Positions 1 to 10,439 of a stretch of DNA of 64,000 bases are shown piece after piece. The DNA is from Hippophae tibetana (Eukaryota; Streptophyta; Magnoliopsida; Rosales; Elaeagnaceae): NCBI GenBank assembly GCA_037013495.1, contig CM072812.1, forward strand, positions 38,104,001 to 38,168,000, in the 5' to 3' direction. The position numbers and the translations under genes are program-made. Numbering within the stretch: the stretch's first letter is position 1; the number at the start of each line of letters is the position of its first letter. Below the pieces are notes generated by a model. It did no database searches. It was not told the DNA's origin and saw only the letters and a program-made list of their open reading frames with translations.

Positions 1-2
1 AA

Positions 3-296
3 ACTAAAATTGGGCAACTAGCGGAACAAATGCAAAGGCAAGAACCAAAAAAATTGCCCAGTCAACTCGAATAATCGAAGGATGTAAAAACCCTTCAAAG
101 TGGTAAGGTAGTCAATACTAGTTTACCTAAAATATTTAAGAATATACCTTGTAGTTCAGGTAACAAAGAAAATGAAATTCTAGTCTTGCAAAAAGGAGAG
201 ACAAGTGCTAAACTTGACAAACCTTCGGAAAAACTCATTGAGGAGTCATCAGACATCCCTAAAATTCAAAAGACAACAAAACCACACCAACTGTAA
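3..296 (+). pseudogene. Athila/Tat-like gag C-terminal remnant (unit 1, cut by window start)
   Basis: Reading from base 3 gives the gag tail with the motif GQLAEQMQ, as in plant Ty3/gypsy gag proteins just after the zinc knuckle. A TAA at about 72-74 interrupts it, then the same frame continues as a low-complexity linker to TAA at 294-296. The zinc-knuckle part lies upstream of the window for this copy; it is visible in the copies from 29885 and 55615. The gene is not functional. Confidence 0.75.
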
Positions 297-394
297 GTAC
301 CTTTTGCACACCAGCTAAAAGAATCCAAACAAGATTAGTAATTGTATGATCTTTTTAATATGCTTTCTAAAGTAAATATAATTTACCATTATTA

Positions 395-1085
395 GAAGTG
401 ATCATGAATGTGCCTTCCTATGCTATGTTTTTCAAAGAGTTGAACACTAAGAAAAGGAGGTATGAACTTCATGAGCAAGTAGTAGTATCAAAAATTTCTA
501 GTGTTGTACTTCAGCACTGACTTCCACCACCTAAGTTGAAAGACCCTGAAAGTTTTATCATAAACATAACTATGGGGAATAGAAAGGTCGCTAAAGTAAT
601 GCTTGATTTAGGTGCTAGTATAAACTTGATGCCCTACTCTTACATCTCAATTTAGGAGATTTAAAACCCATTGCTATGTCCCTTCAACTTATAGATAGAT
701 CTCTTAAGTATCCAAATGGAATAGTTGAGGATGTGTTGGTACAGGTAGATAAACTAATAATAATTGTTGACTTTGTGGTTCTGGATATGCAAGAAAATCC
801 AGCCTTGAATAGAGAGCACACTGCTTGGTAGACCATTTATGGCAACTACCAAGATTATTATTGATGTCGAAGATGGAAATTTGACAATGACAGTCTTAGG
901 AGAGACTGTTCATTTTAAAGTTTTGGATTCTTCACCTTTTCCTTCTATTTCTACCATTGATGAAATATTCGATGTCGACCCTTTGGATAATCTTGTCCAA
1001 AGTACCTTTTCCATAAACATAATAGAAGATAAGCTTGAAACTGTTCCTACACTTGAAGAGGTAGAAGAAGATTTAGATGAGGAAA
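395..1085 (+). pseudogene. Ty3/gypsy aspartic protease remnant (unit 1)
   Basis: Codons from about 398 encode a linker (VPSYAMFFKELNTKKRR) and then, at 599-640, the active-site motif MLDLGASINLMP, diagnostic of Athila/Tat-type aspartic proteases (catalytic Asp in DLGA). The frame is broken soon after, and the downstream protease part (LGRPFMATTK onward) is open from 824 to 1085. The reading frame then runs by chance 14 bases into the LTR inserted at 1086 and stops at 1097-1099, so the acidic 86-codon ORF at 839-1099 is a protease tail fused to LTR sequence. In a complete element this would continue into the RT found at 7763. Confidence 0.85.
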
Positions 1086-2474
1086 TGATGAGTGCTTAAA
1101 AAGTACTAAAAGTACCATAATTTTATGCACGTTAATTGATTAAAAATATATATTTATATTATTTTAGCATATATTTATATAAATTTGTTTTTTCAGAATC
1201 ACGAGTATTTTTATTATTTTTCAGGTATTTTCACTTAAAAACGTAACTTAAAGACTCAAAGAGAAATAATGGAGGCAATACATCACAAATATATTCATAA
1301 AATAAATGAGGAAAAATCAAGAAATATGGAAAAATTGGATAGATAAAATGGATCAAAAGGGTCAAAAATGTCAAAAATGGTGTAATTGTGCATGCAGCCA
1401 CGCCGGATAACGCACGCCCAGCAACGCTAGACAACACGTGCAACACCTCCGACCATGCCGAACAATGTGTGTGTTGTGCCAGCACAACACCCAGTCCGTA
1501 CGCGCCTCCTTGCCATCCCACGCGTGCCCTTGCTTCATTCCGCGCACGCCTTTACTCTATTATGCTTTTGCCGCCATGCCCCACCTACCAACTAACGTCA
1601 GTTGACGTCATCGTCATCTACTATGCATTTCCTCCATTTTTAATCATTTTTTCACCCACTTTTTCTTCCTCTCCTCATCTATAAATACCCATCATTCTCT
1701 TCATAACAAAACACACCTAAAAATACATCTTCTCTTCTCTTCCTTTCTCTTCATTTCTTAGTTTTTAGCTTTTCTTAGTTTTAAAGTTCTTCTCTTTTTG
1801 AGAAAAACTAATTAGTTTTTGTAATTTATTAGCTTTTTGATTCAATAAATGAAAGTGCAAATTCTGTTTAGAGGTTTTTCAACAACAGGAATAACATCAA
1901 AGTACTATAAGGATTTTATTTTCTTTACAGTTATTTTTTAGGCTTTATTCTTACATATTATATTTAATTTGTCTCTGATTAAATTTAACTTTGCTGGCTG
2001 TTTATAAACATGATATAATAATAACGTTGTTATGCTTGCGAAATATTAAATAGGTAAAAATCTCTAAAATGAATTGATTTTATTTTTATTCAAGATTTTA
2101 TATTAAGAATGTTAGAGAGAAATATATTATTTTTCATTACAAACTTAAATTTGAAAATTACATTTTAAGGTATAGTTATCCGGTCTGATTTAGAGTAGTA
2201 TTATTTTATTTGTTGGTACAATCACCCGGTAGTTAGAGTGAAGCTTTATTTCAAAAGTTTTTATAAGAATTATTATACGAAAATATATTAACAACATGTT
2301 TTAAGTAATAGTTTTAAAACTTGAAAGTTAGTACTCAGATAATTAATCTTTTAGGTTTAATTTGGACACCTTAAATAAAGTTTAAACTATCTAACCAAAC
2401 CAAAGGTAATATTTAAATAGTTCATTTTCAATCTCTTAGAAAAAGGAATTAATTTAATTAACCAAATTAGTTAT
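1086..2474 (+). repeat. LTR1, 5' LTR of nested element, 3'-truncated (unit 1)
   Basis: Homologous to the LTRs at 6063 and 12877 from the TGATGAG terminus to about 2474, where similarity stops and AT-rich DNA begins. It contains a GC-rich island (about 1385-1590), TATAAATA at 1680-1687, a CT-rich leader, and AATAAA at 1844-1849. Its island is longer than that of its partner LTR2 and different in sequence. Confidence 0.88.
1593..1687 (+). promoter_or_regulatory. LTR1 promoter: bZIP-type palindrome and TATA box
   Basis: TGACGTCA at 1603-1610, preceded by the near-copy TAACGTCA at 1593-1600, lies about 70 bp upstream of TATAAATA (1680-1687). TGACG motifs are as-1/TGA-type bZIP sites in plants. 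Promoter activity is inferred from position and motif only. Confidence 0.6.
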
Positions 2475-3835
2475 TAAAACTTTATCAAAAATTATTTTAA
2501 TAGTGTTTTTAAATTATTTATCAAAACTTTAAAAACTTTTTGAACTGTAAATAATTGTTATTTTTTTTAAGTTAAAAAACAAAAACAAATTCAAATTTCA
2601 AATTTCATAAGAAATTAAAAAAAATTAAAACATTTCAAGTAAAATAATAATAATAGTAATCATTATAACGTCAATAGTAAAATAATTTTGAAATTTAAAA
2701 TTTGAAGTAAAAAAAACTTACCGTTCATAAATAATGAAATAATAATAATAGTAATAACAAAAACAAAACAAAAAATTAATAAATATTGAAATAATTTTTT
2801 TTAATTTAAAAAAACAAAAAATAATAATAATAAACTTAGCATTCATGAAAACAAATTTCAAATTTCAAATTTCATAATAAACAAAAAAAATTAATAATTT
2901 TAAATAATAATAATAATAATTATAGCGTGAATAGTAAAATAATTTTGAAATTTGAAATTTGAAGTAAACAAATTTAATAAATTTTAAATAAAAATAATAA
3001 TAAATTAAAAAAACTTATAAATTAAAAAAAATAAATAAAAATTTAAACTTTATTTTATTTAAATAAATAAATAAAAAGTAAAAAGGTAAAAAACAATTTA
3101 AAATTTAATTTTTAATTTTCATTTAATTTAGGTTTTTTTATTTATGTTTTATTTTTTAGAAATCTTAATTTAAATTGTTTTCCTCTTTCTTTATTTTTAG
3201 TTTCGTTTTATTTTTTTCTTTTAACTTTATCGATTTTATTTTATATTTTTCTTTATTTTTGGTTTAATTTTTAATTTAATTTTGTTTCCTTTAAATATTT
3301 TTTATCTTAATTTTCCTTTAACAATTTTAAATAATAATAATTATTATTATAGCGTGAATAGTAAGAAAATTGAAATTTGAAGTAAAAACAAAATTTAATA
3401 AATTTTAAATAAAAAATAAAAAGAATTATTATTTTTAATTATTTTGTTTTTAAAATGTTTTTTTAAAAATAATAAATGAATAAATAAAATTTAATTTTTA
3501 CTTTTTTTACCAAAAAAAAAAGAATTTCGATATGTTTTCTATTTTTTTTTTACGTTTTTAAATTTTATTTTTTATTTAATTTTTAATTAATTTTTTTTTC
3601 TTTTTATTTTTTTTTTCTCTTTTCCCTTTTCAATATATTTGTTTTTTTTCTTTTATTTTATTTTTTATTTAATTTTCGTTTAACTTAATTAACTTAGGTT
3701 TTTATTAACTTTATTAGTACTTAATTACCTTAGATTTTTATTAACTTAATTAACTTATCGTTTTATTAACTTAAATTTTTATTGAACTTTACTTAATTAA
3801 CTTAATTTTAATAACTTGAAAAGTAAAGATATATG
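2475..3835. repeat. AT-rich low-complexity block with degenerate internal repeats (unit 1)
   Basis: Almost pure A/T. A motif set recurs near 2580-2720, 2845-2970 and 3315-3400: ATTTCAAATTTC runs, AATAATAAT runs, GCGTGAATAGTAA, then TTTGAAATTTGAAG. Around 3680-3825 there is a degenerate repeat of about 30 bp built on TTAACTTAATTAACTTA. A-rich and T-rich stretches alternate. No coding potential. It sits where the element's 5' LTR end, gag and pol should be. Confidence 0.7.
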
Positions 3836-4044
3836 AGAATTATGTATAGGAGACTAGTTTCTTGAAGCGTTTGTGCCACTAGTCTTTCTTGAGAACGTTC
3901 CTCTATCTAGGATGATGGTTTTTAAGGAGCCTTTGCCCCGCAATTTTTTTTCTGGAATATTCTTGATTAATACTGATTATGTTATTTTAACTTAGATATT
4001 ATACTTAAAAAACAAAAAAAAAACAAAAAAAATTTGAAATTATC
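3836..4044. other. Short unassigned spacer (unit 1)
   Basis: Less AT-rich joining sequence with an inverted pair GACTAGT/ACTAGTC (about 3851-3883) and A-runs near 4005-4030. No gene or known repeat recognised. Confidence 0.4.
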
Positions 4045-6062
4045 TCCAAAATATTAAAGTTTTACTAAGGAGTTAGTTGTTTTGTTTGATTTAGGTACAA
4101 TTGTGTTTTGATGTCTTTAATTATTTGATTTGTACCTAGACGTGGGTTATCTAAAACCCACAAGCATGTCCCTAGTTTTAAGTACACAAATTGAAAATTC
4201 ATAGGACATGATCGAAAAAGTATAGGTAGACAACCTTGTCTTACCTGTAGTTTTGATTGATTCAATGATGTGGGGACATTGAGTTTACTTAAAATGAAAT
4301 CCCCAAGTTACGTAATATTTCTTCTCTTTTCTCTTTATCTTTAATTTACAGTTGTTACATTGAGGACAATGTAAGTTTTAGGTTGGGGGTGGTGAAAAGT
4401 TACCGTACTTAATTTAAAAATTAAATAAAAATAATAATAATTTTTATTTTATTTTATTTTTTTGTTCACATTTTCATTTTTATTGTGTTTGGTTTTATTT
4501 TCTTTGTGTAATTTAGTAATTTTTGGGATTTTAGATTAGTTTAAAAAATAAAAAATTTCTTACAAAAATTTATCATTTCTTTAAATCAAATTTAAGTAAA
4601 TAGTTAGGTTTTTTGTACTGTTAGATTAATTTTTGAAAACATATCATGAAATATTTTGTAATTGTTTTTGGTAATTAGTTAGTTTTTGTCATAACTAGTA
4701 TTTCTTGATAAGATGTGGAAATTATATTAAACCCAAAATTGATGTTTTTTTTGTGGAGACTACCTTTGTGAGATATAATTTGAGCCTAATTTCCTTTATT
4801 CAGAATGAAATATATATTTTTTCTACTTTAAACACATTTCTTATTTCTTCAAATTTTTAGATGATCTCTATAGGTATTAGCATTATATGTATGAGTTTTT
4901 TTCTCATCTTAATAGAGTGTCAAATAAATATATATTTTATTATTTTTGCTTAGATTAAATGATTTAAGTAGAAATTGATAGTATATGCTTTTATCTCATT
5001 CATGCATGACTGTTACAAAAAAAAGACATATATGGGGTGACCTAAACCAAAATCAAACAGAAAAGCCACAAAATTAAGCACTCACCAAAATCCTAAAAAA
5101 AATGTACAATCTGTACATGGGTTGACTCTCTAAACAATATATATATTGAAAAAAATCTTCAGAAAAAAATAGAGAGATAAAGAATATATAGTATAATCTA
5201 TATACTATGAGCCACATTGTCTACAAAGTTGTGAGTAAAGGCTAATTACAAAAGAAAGATATAGGAAGTAATTCCCTAAAAAGTAATTTTATTTTCTTCA
5301 TTTGTAAAAGGCATATATCTTGAAATTTTTTCTTAATGAGTTTGATTTATGCATAAAAATAATTTTTATATATGATATCTTTATAATTTATACATTCGAT
5401 TTCTTTCATGAGATCAACGTCAAAATAATACTTTAAGCCTTTATTCTTTATACATATGCAAACATATTAGTTCATTTCTATACATCAACTCTTTCGAATA
5501 TAAATTAGTATGAGTGTTTGAACCCATAGGATTCAGTGTTTTGAGAGTATCGACTAGTGAGAAATATAGTCAAAGCGAATTCGGATTCCAGACATTGAAA
5601 TTGGGTGAAATTAAATTGATACATTTTTTATATGAAATATGAAAATGATTTTCGACTAATTATTATAATAAATCATGATTGTTTAAGAAGATTAAAATAA
5701 ATTATGCTTGAGATTTCAATTATGACCTTAAAGGAGATTAAAAAGTATGAGACATTTTTGTGTTATGTTGTTTTCTTTTATTCTTAAAAGTTAATTTTTT
5801 ATTTTGTTGTAATTTTAGTTTTTAAGTTGTTGTTTTTATTATTTCATTTAATTTTTACATTTAGTTCAATGTTTGTGGGTATCATTACTAAAAATCCTCA
5901 CGAGACTCAAACTTATCCACTAGGTCAACCTAGGGGTTTAAAGGCTAGCTGCATAGGCTAAATGCAACCGTATCAATCCACGGAAGTGATTTAGGATAGT
6001 TTAATTTTTAGTTTTTATTGCTTCTCTTGCTAAGAGACTAGCAAGAAACTGGTTGGGGGTTG
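4045..6062 (+). other. Retroelement 3' noncoding region A, with hairpin and polypurine tract (unit 1)
   Basis: Homologous to the regions at 11692-15094 and 15095-17336. It contains a perfect 8-bp inverted repeat, TTACATTGAGGACAATGTAA (4355-4374), followed by a G-rich run, and ends with GGTTGGGGGTTG (6051-6062) directly before the LTR terminus, the position of a polypurine tract priming plus-strand synthesis. The 66-codon minus-strand ORF at 4065-4265 shows no protein features. Confidence 0.75.
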
Positions 6063-7733
6063 TGATGAGTGCTCAAAAAGTACTAAAATTATGATGATTT
6101 TATGCACGTTAATTGATTATATATATATATATATATATTTATATGATTTTATCATATATTTATATAAATATGTCTTTTTAGAATCATGAATATTTTTATT
6201 ATTTTCAGGTATTTTTGCTTAAAAACGTAACTTAAAGATTCAAAGAGAAATATTGGAGACAATACATCACAAATATATTTATAAAATAATGAGGAAAATT
6301 CAACAAAAATGGAAAAAATGGATAAAATGGATCAAAAGGATAAAAATGTCAAAAAGGGTGAAATTGCGCATGCAACCGCCCAACCGCGTCAGTCAACGCA
6401 CACAGCGGGCCTATTAAAACGGGAAAACGTGCACAGCTATAGTCACCGCCTCCCACCTACCAGTTGACATCAATTGACGTCATCATCATCTACTATGTGT
6501 TTCCTACATTTTTAATCATTTTTTCATCCACTTTTTCTTCCTCTCCTCACCTATAAATACCATCATTCTCTTCATAACAAAACACATCTTCTCTTCTCTT
6601 TCTTTCTCTCCATTTCTTAGTTTTAGAGTTCTTCTCTTTTTGTAATTTATTTACTTTTTTATTCAATAAATGGAAATGCAAATTCCGTTTGGAGGTTTTC
6701 CAACAATAAGAATGACATCAAAGTACTGTAATGATTTTATTTTCTTTATAGTTATTTTTTATGCTTTATTCTTACATGTTATATTTAATTTTTCTGTGAT
6801 TAAATTTAACTTTGATGGCTGTTTGTAAACATGATATAATAATAACGTTGTTATGCTTGCGAAATATTAAATAGGTAAAAATCTCTAAAATGAATTGATT
6901 TTATTTTTATTCAAGATTTTATATTAAGAATGTTAGAGAGAAATATATTATTTTTCATTACAAACTTAAGTCTGAAAATTAGATTAAAGTTTATTTATCC
7001 AGTCTGATTTAGAGTAGTGCTCTTTTATTTGTTGGTATAATCGTCCGGTAGTTAGAGTGAAGCTATTTTTCAAAAGTTTTTATAAGAATTATTATCTGAA
7101 AATGTATCGACAATATATTTTTAGTAGTAGTTTTAAAACTTGAAAGTTAGTACTCGGATAATTAAATTCTTAGGTTTAATTTGGACACCTTGAATAAAGT
7201 TTAAATTGTCTAACCCCACCAAAGGTGGCATTTAAATGATTTATTTTCAATCTCTTAGAAAAAGGAATTAATTTAATTAACCAAATTAGTTATCAACCCC
7301 ACTCTTAGGTGTTAATTGATTTGTTTAGTTAACAAATAATATCTAACCCTACCAAATGTGGTATTTATATAAATAAAAAAAGAGTCAATAAATATCAATT
7401 TATATCTTTAATAACCTAAATAATATGAGCAAGCATAATTAACTTAGTTATTATATCCATAAAATACTCCACTATTATGAATGATAAAATTTGCATAAAT
7501 GTGTATTGAATATGTATCTGTGTTTATTTTTATATTATTAGATTAAAAACACAAAACCCCAAAATATTGTGACAGGATATTTAGGATTTAATTTCATTTT
7601 TAAAAGTTTAAATAATAAATTAAAAACCACATATACTTATCATTTTCTATGAAATGATTCGTGCAATTGTGAGGGTTTTATAAATATAAAAATAAAGTAT
7701 TGGCAGGATCGGTGATGCCGGTTTTGCTCATGA
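6063..7733 (+). repeat. LTR2, 3' LTR of nested element (unit 1)
   Basis: 1,671 bp, from TGATGAG directly after the polypurine tract to CTCATGA, then the GGAAA duplication. It has a short GC-rich island (about 6366-6460), TGACGTCA at 6475-6482, TATAAATA at 6552-6559, a CT-rich leader and AATAAA at 6665-6670. The last base but one of the terminus differs from the family consensus. Confidence 0.9.
6475..6559 (+). promoter_or_regulatory. LTR2 promoter: TGACGTCA and TATA box
   Basis: TGACGTCA (6475-6482) lies 70 bp upstream of TATAAATA (6552-6559), the same spacing as in LTR1 and the solo LTR. Function is inferred. Confidence 0.6.
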
Positions 7734-7762
7734 GGAAACTAAGTGGTACCTTGTACAACTAG

Positions 7763-8789
7763 ATGAAAATATCTAGTACACTCTTGAATATACCCAATTC
7801 CCCATCTATTAAAGAGGTCAATCCATCTAAACTTGAACTCAAATACTTACCTAATTACTTAACATACGTGTTTCTGGGAGAAGGAGACTTATCGAGTGAT
7901 AATTTTTCAACGTTGAACAAAACCCAAGAAAATGAACTTATAAAAGTGCTTAAGAAGTTTAAGAAAGCCATAGGTTGTAGTATCAGGGATATAAAATGCA
8001 TTAGTTCTACCATGTGTATGCATAAGATCAACTTGGATGATGGTGCTAAACTTGTACGAGAGGCCCAAAAAAGACTAAACCTAAACATGCAAGAGGTAGC
8101 GAAGAAAGAAAATTTTAAATTATTAAAAGAAGGAATTATCTACTATATTTTCGATAGTAAGTGGGTTATTCCAGTGCATGTGGTACCTAAAAAATCTGGG
8201 ATAACAGCTGTTAAAAATGACAAAAGTGAATTAGTTCCCACTAGAATAATCACTGGAAGGAGGATGTGTATAGATTTATGGAAACTGAATTTATATACTA
8301 AAAAAGATCACTTCCCTCTTCCATTCATTGATCAAATGTTGGAAAGATTAGTCGGGCAAGAATTTTACTATTTTCAAGATAGATTGTCTGGATATTATCA
8401 AGTACCCATAGCACTAGAAGATTACAAAAAGACCACATTTACATGTCTTTTTAGGACATTTGCTTTTCGAATAATGCCATTTGGGTTATGCAATGCCCCT
8501 ACCATGTTCTAGATATGTATGATGTCTATCTTTTGAGACATGGTGGAAACATTCATTGAGGTTTTCATGGACGATTTCTCTATCTTTGGAAACTCATTTG
8601 ATAATTGCTTACATAAATTGACTTTGGTTTTAGAAAGATGCATTAAATGCAATCTAACCCTTAATTAGGAGAAAATTAATTTTATAGTTCAACAAGTGAT
8701 AATGTTAAGACATATCATTTCAAACAAAGGTATTGAAGTTGATAAGGAAAAGGTTGAACTGATTTCCAAATTATCTCCCCTACATCTAT
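7763..8789 (+). pseudogene. Outer element pol: reverse transcriptase, N-terminal and catalytic part (unit 1)
   Basis: A 249-codon open stretch (7763-8512) encodes a Ty3/gypsy RT: linker, the CMHKI segment, then KDHFPLPFIDQML, motif A (FQDRLSGY, with the catalytic Asp) and motif B (MPFGLCNAP). The same frame continues through stops at 8510, 8534 and 8666 and contains motif C, FMDDF, with the two aspartates at 8570-8575. A frameshift near 8780 precedes the DNA-transposon insertion. Upstream, the frame does not join the protease cleanly after removal of the nested element, so a further frameshift exists there. The element can no longer reverse transcribe itself. Confidence 0.92.
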
Positions 8790-8792
8790 TAA

Positions 8793-9823
8793 GGTGATGT
8801 TTGTTTGGAGGGAATGGAAAGGAATCATAATTGATTCCTTCCATTTTGTGTGTTTGATTGGGCGAAATAGGAGGACAGAATAGAATCGATTACTAAAGGA
8901 GAAGGAATCACAATTCCTTCTTCTCCCCTTTAGGAATCATGATTACATTCTCATCTAAACTTCTTTTTTTCAATTTTACCCTCAACCCAAATATAACTCT
9001 AAACTCAAACCCAAAACCCTAAATCCCAAAACCCTAAAACCTAAATCCAAATCCTAAAACCCTAAACCCAAAATCCCAAAACCCTAAGCCCTAAATCCCT
9101 AAACCTTAAACCTCAAATCCCTAAACCCCAAATCCCAAATCCCTAAACCCTAAACCCTAAACCCTAAAACCTAAATCCTAAATCCCAAAACCCAAAACCT
9201 AAAACCCAAAACCCTAAAACCTAAATCCTAAAACCATAAACCCTAAACCCAAAACCCTAAAACCTAAACCCTAAATCCTAAAACCCTAAACCCCAAATCC
9301 CTAAACCCTAAACCTTAAACCCCTAAACCTCAAATCCCTAAACCTTAAACCCTAAACCCCAAATTAAAAACCCTAAACCGTAAATCCAAAATCCCAAATT
9401 CTAAAACCCTAAACCCTTTTTAAAAAAATATAATTTTAACCCTAAACCTTAACCCATAAATATAACCCTTAATCCAAAATCTCTAACCTCAAAACCCTAA
9501 ACCCTATTTAGAAAAATAATAATTTTAATAATATATTTCTTTTTAATTAAGTAATAATTATTTCGAAAAATAATGATTTCAATAATTTATTTTGTCTGAC
9601 GAAAAAATAGTAATTAAGTGACATTATTTGAACTTTACTGAATGTAGGGGTATTAAGGTAATTTACAGCTTTTTTATTTCATTCCAGTGGCAAACTAAAC
9701 ACTGTAATCCTAATTTCGAGCTTGATTCCAATGGTCAAACCAAACAACATTGTTTCCTTTCCATTTCATTCCATTCCAATTCCAATTCTGATTCTGATTC
9801 CATTCTACGAACCAAACGCCACC
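8793..9823. mobile_element. Harbinger/Tourist-like non-autonomous element carrying telomere-like repeats (unit 1)
   Basis: This 1,031-bp insertion interrupts RT. It is flanked by TAA at 8790-8792 and 9824-9826, the 3-bp TWA-type duplication of PIF/Harbinger elements. The left end GGTGATGTTTGTTTGG and the reverse complement of the right end GGTGGCGTTTGGTTCG form imperfect inverted repeats, extended inward by GGAATGGAA-type sequence. No transposase is encoded; the 75-codon ORF at 9628-9855 crosses the right end and is spurious. The centre is a degenerate CCCTAAA tract. Assignment to Harbinger rests on termini and duplication size only. Confidence 0.75.
9001..9520. repeat. Degenerate plant telomere-type (CCCTAAA) tract (unit 1)
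   Basis: About 500 bp of CCCTAAA and close variants (CCCAAAA, CCTAAAA, CCCTAAAT), with perfect heptamer runs only near 9141-9170. It lies wholly inside the DNA transposon, so it is not a chromosome end. The heptamer is the Arabidopsis-type plant telomere repeat. Confidence 0.85.
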
Positions 9824-9826
9824 TAA

Positions 9827-10395
9827 GGGTTCTTAGGTCATGTAGGATTTTATAGACGATTTATTAATGATTTCTCTAAAATAAGTTGTCCCTTATGTAA
9901 CATGTTATCAAAATATGTTTATTTTTATTTCAACGATGATTGCCTTATTACCAAATACCTTGAAAAAGAAACTAACATCAACCCCTGTAATTATGGCACC
10001 AAACTGGTCTTTACCCTTTGAAATAATGTGTGATGCTTCCAATTATTCTATTGGAGCAATCTTGAGATAAATAATCAATAAGAATTTTCATGTCATCTAC
10101 TATACTAGCAAAACACACAATGACACCCAAATGAATTATACCATCATTGAAAAGAAATTCTTGGCTATAGTGTTTTCGTTAGACAAATTCAGGTCTTATT
10201 TAGTAGGATCTAAATTGATTGTGCATTCTGATCATGCTGCTTTAATATACCTATTAATTAAATCGAATGCCAAGCTACGATTAATTAGGTGGGTCTTACT
10301 CTTACAAGAATTTGGCCTAGAAATCAATGATAAGAAAGGTAGTTAAAACTTAGTAGCTGGCCATTTATCTAGGTTAATTTCTGACTTCGATTCTT
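9827..10395 (+). pseudogene. Outer element pol: RT C-terminus and RNase H (unit 1)
   Basis: After the DNA transposon the RT resumes with GFLGHVGFYRRF. RNase H follows: CDASNYSIGAIL (first catalytic Asp), a stop at 10068-10070 where related proteins have Gln, then [20 protein letters not shown] (catalytic Glu) and [11 protein letters not shown] (Asp). A stop at 10344-10346 precedes LVAGHLSRL. Frame changes near 9957 and the stops make it a pseudogene. It belongs to the same polyprotein as the RT at 7763 and the integrase downstream. Confidence 0.9.
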
Positions 10396-10439
10396 GAAGG
10401 TGAGAGTAAAGAAGATATAATTTAAATCTTTCCTAATGA

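Larger units (their letters stand above)
1086..7733 (+). mobile_element. Nested LTR retroelement, internally deleted (unit 1)
   Basis: It begins with TGATGAG at 1086 and ends with CTCATGA at 7733; the intact family terminus is CTCATCA, seen at 14716. It is flanked by direct GGAAA copies at 1081-1085 and 7734-7738, the 5-bp target-site duplication expected for Ty3/gypsy integration. Host sequence on the left is protease and on the right RT, so it inserted into the pol of an older element. Inside are a 5' LTR lacking its last ~450 bp, AT-rich DNA, a 3' noncoding region with a polypurine tract, and a 3' LTR. There is no gag-pol or primer-binding site, so it depended on other elements or was deleted after insertion. 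Confidence 0.88.

Noticed and set aside
1231..1684. ORFs of 96 and 98 codons on opposite strands (also at 31486 and 57218)
   Set aside because: Composition by-products of the LTR1 GC-rich island; they span the TATA box and leader.
4065..4265. 66-codon minus-strand ORF conserved in all three units
   Set aside because: Conservation is explained by the recent macroduplication. The sequence is retroelement 3' noncoding DNA and the homologous part of region C does not keep the frame.
1086..7733. Complete autonomous retrotransposon
   Set aside because: The 5' LTR lacks its end and no primer-binding site, gag or pol lies between the LTRs.
9001..9520. Chromosome end or healed telomere
   Set aside because: The tract is degenerate, flanked by inverted transposon ends and a TAA duplication, and lies in the middle of an RT gene.
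9628..9855. 75-codon ORF as a small gene
   Set aside because: It crosses the right end of the DNA transposon and reads RT sequence out of frame.
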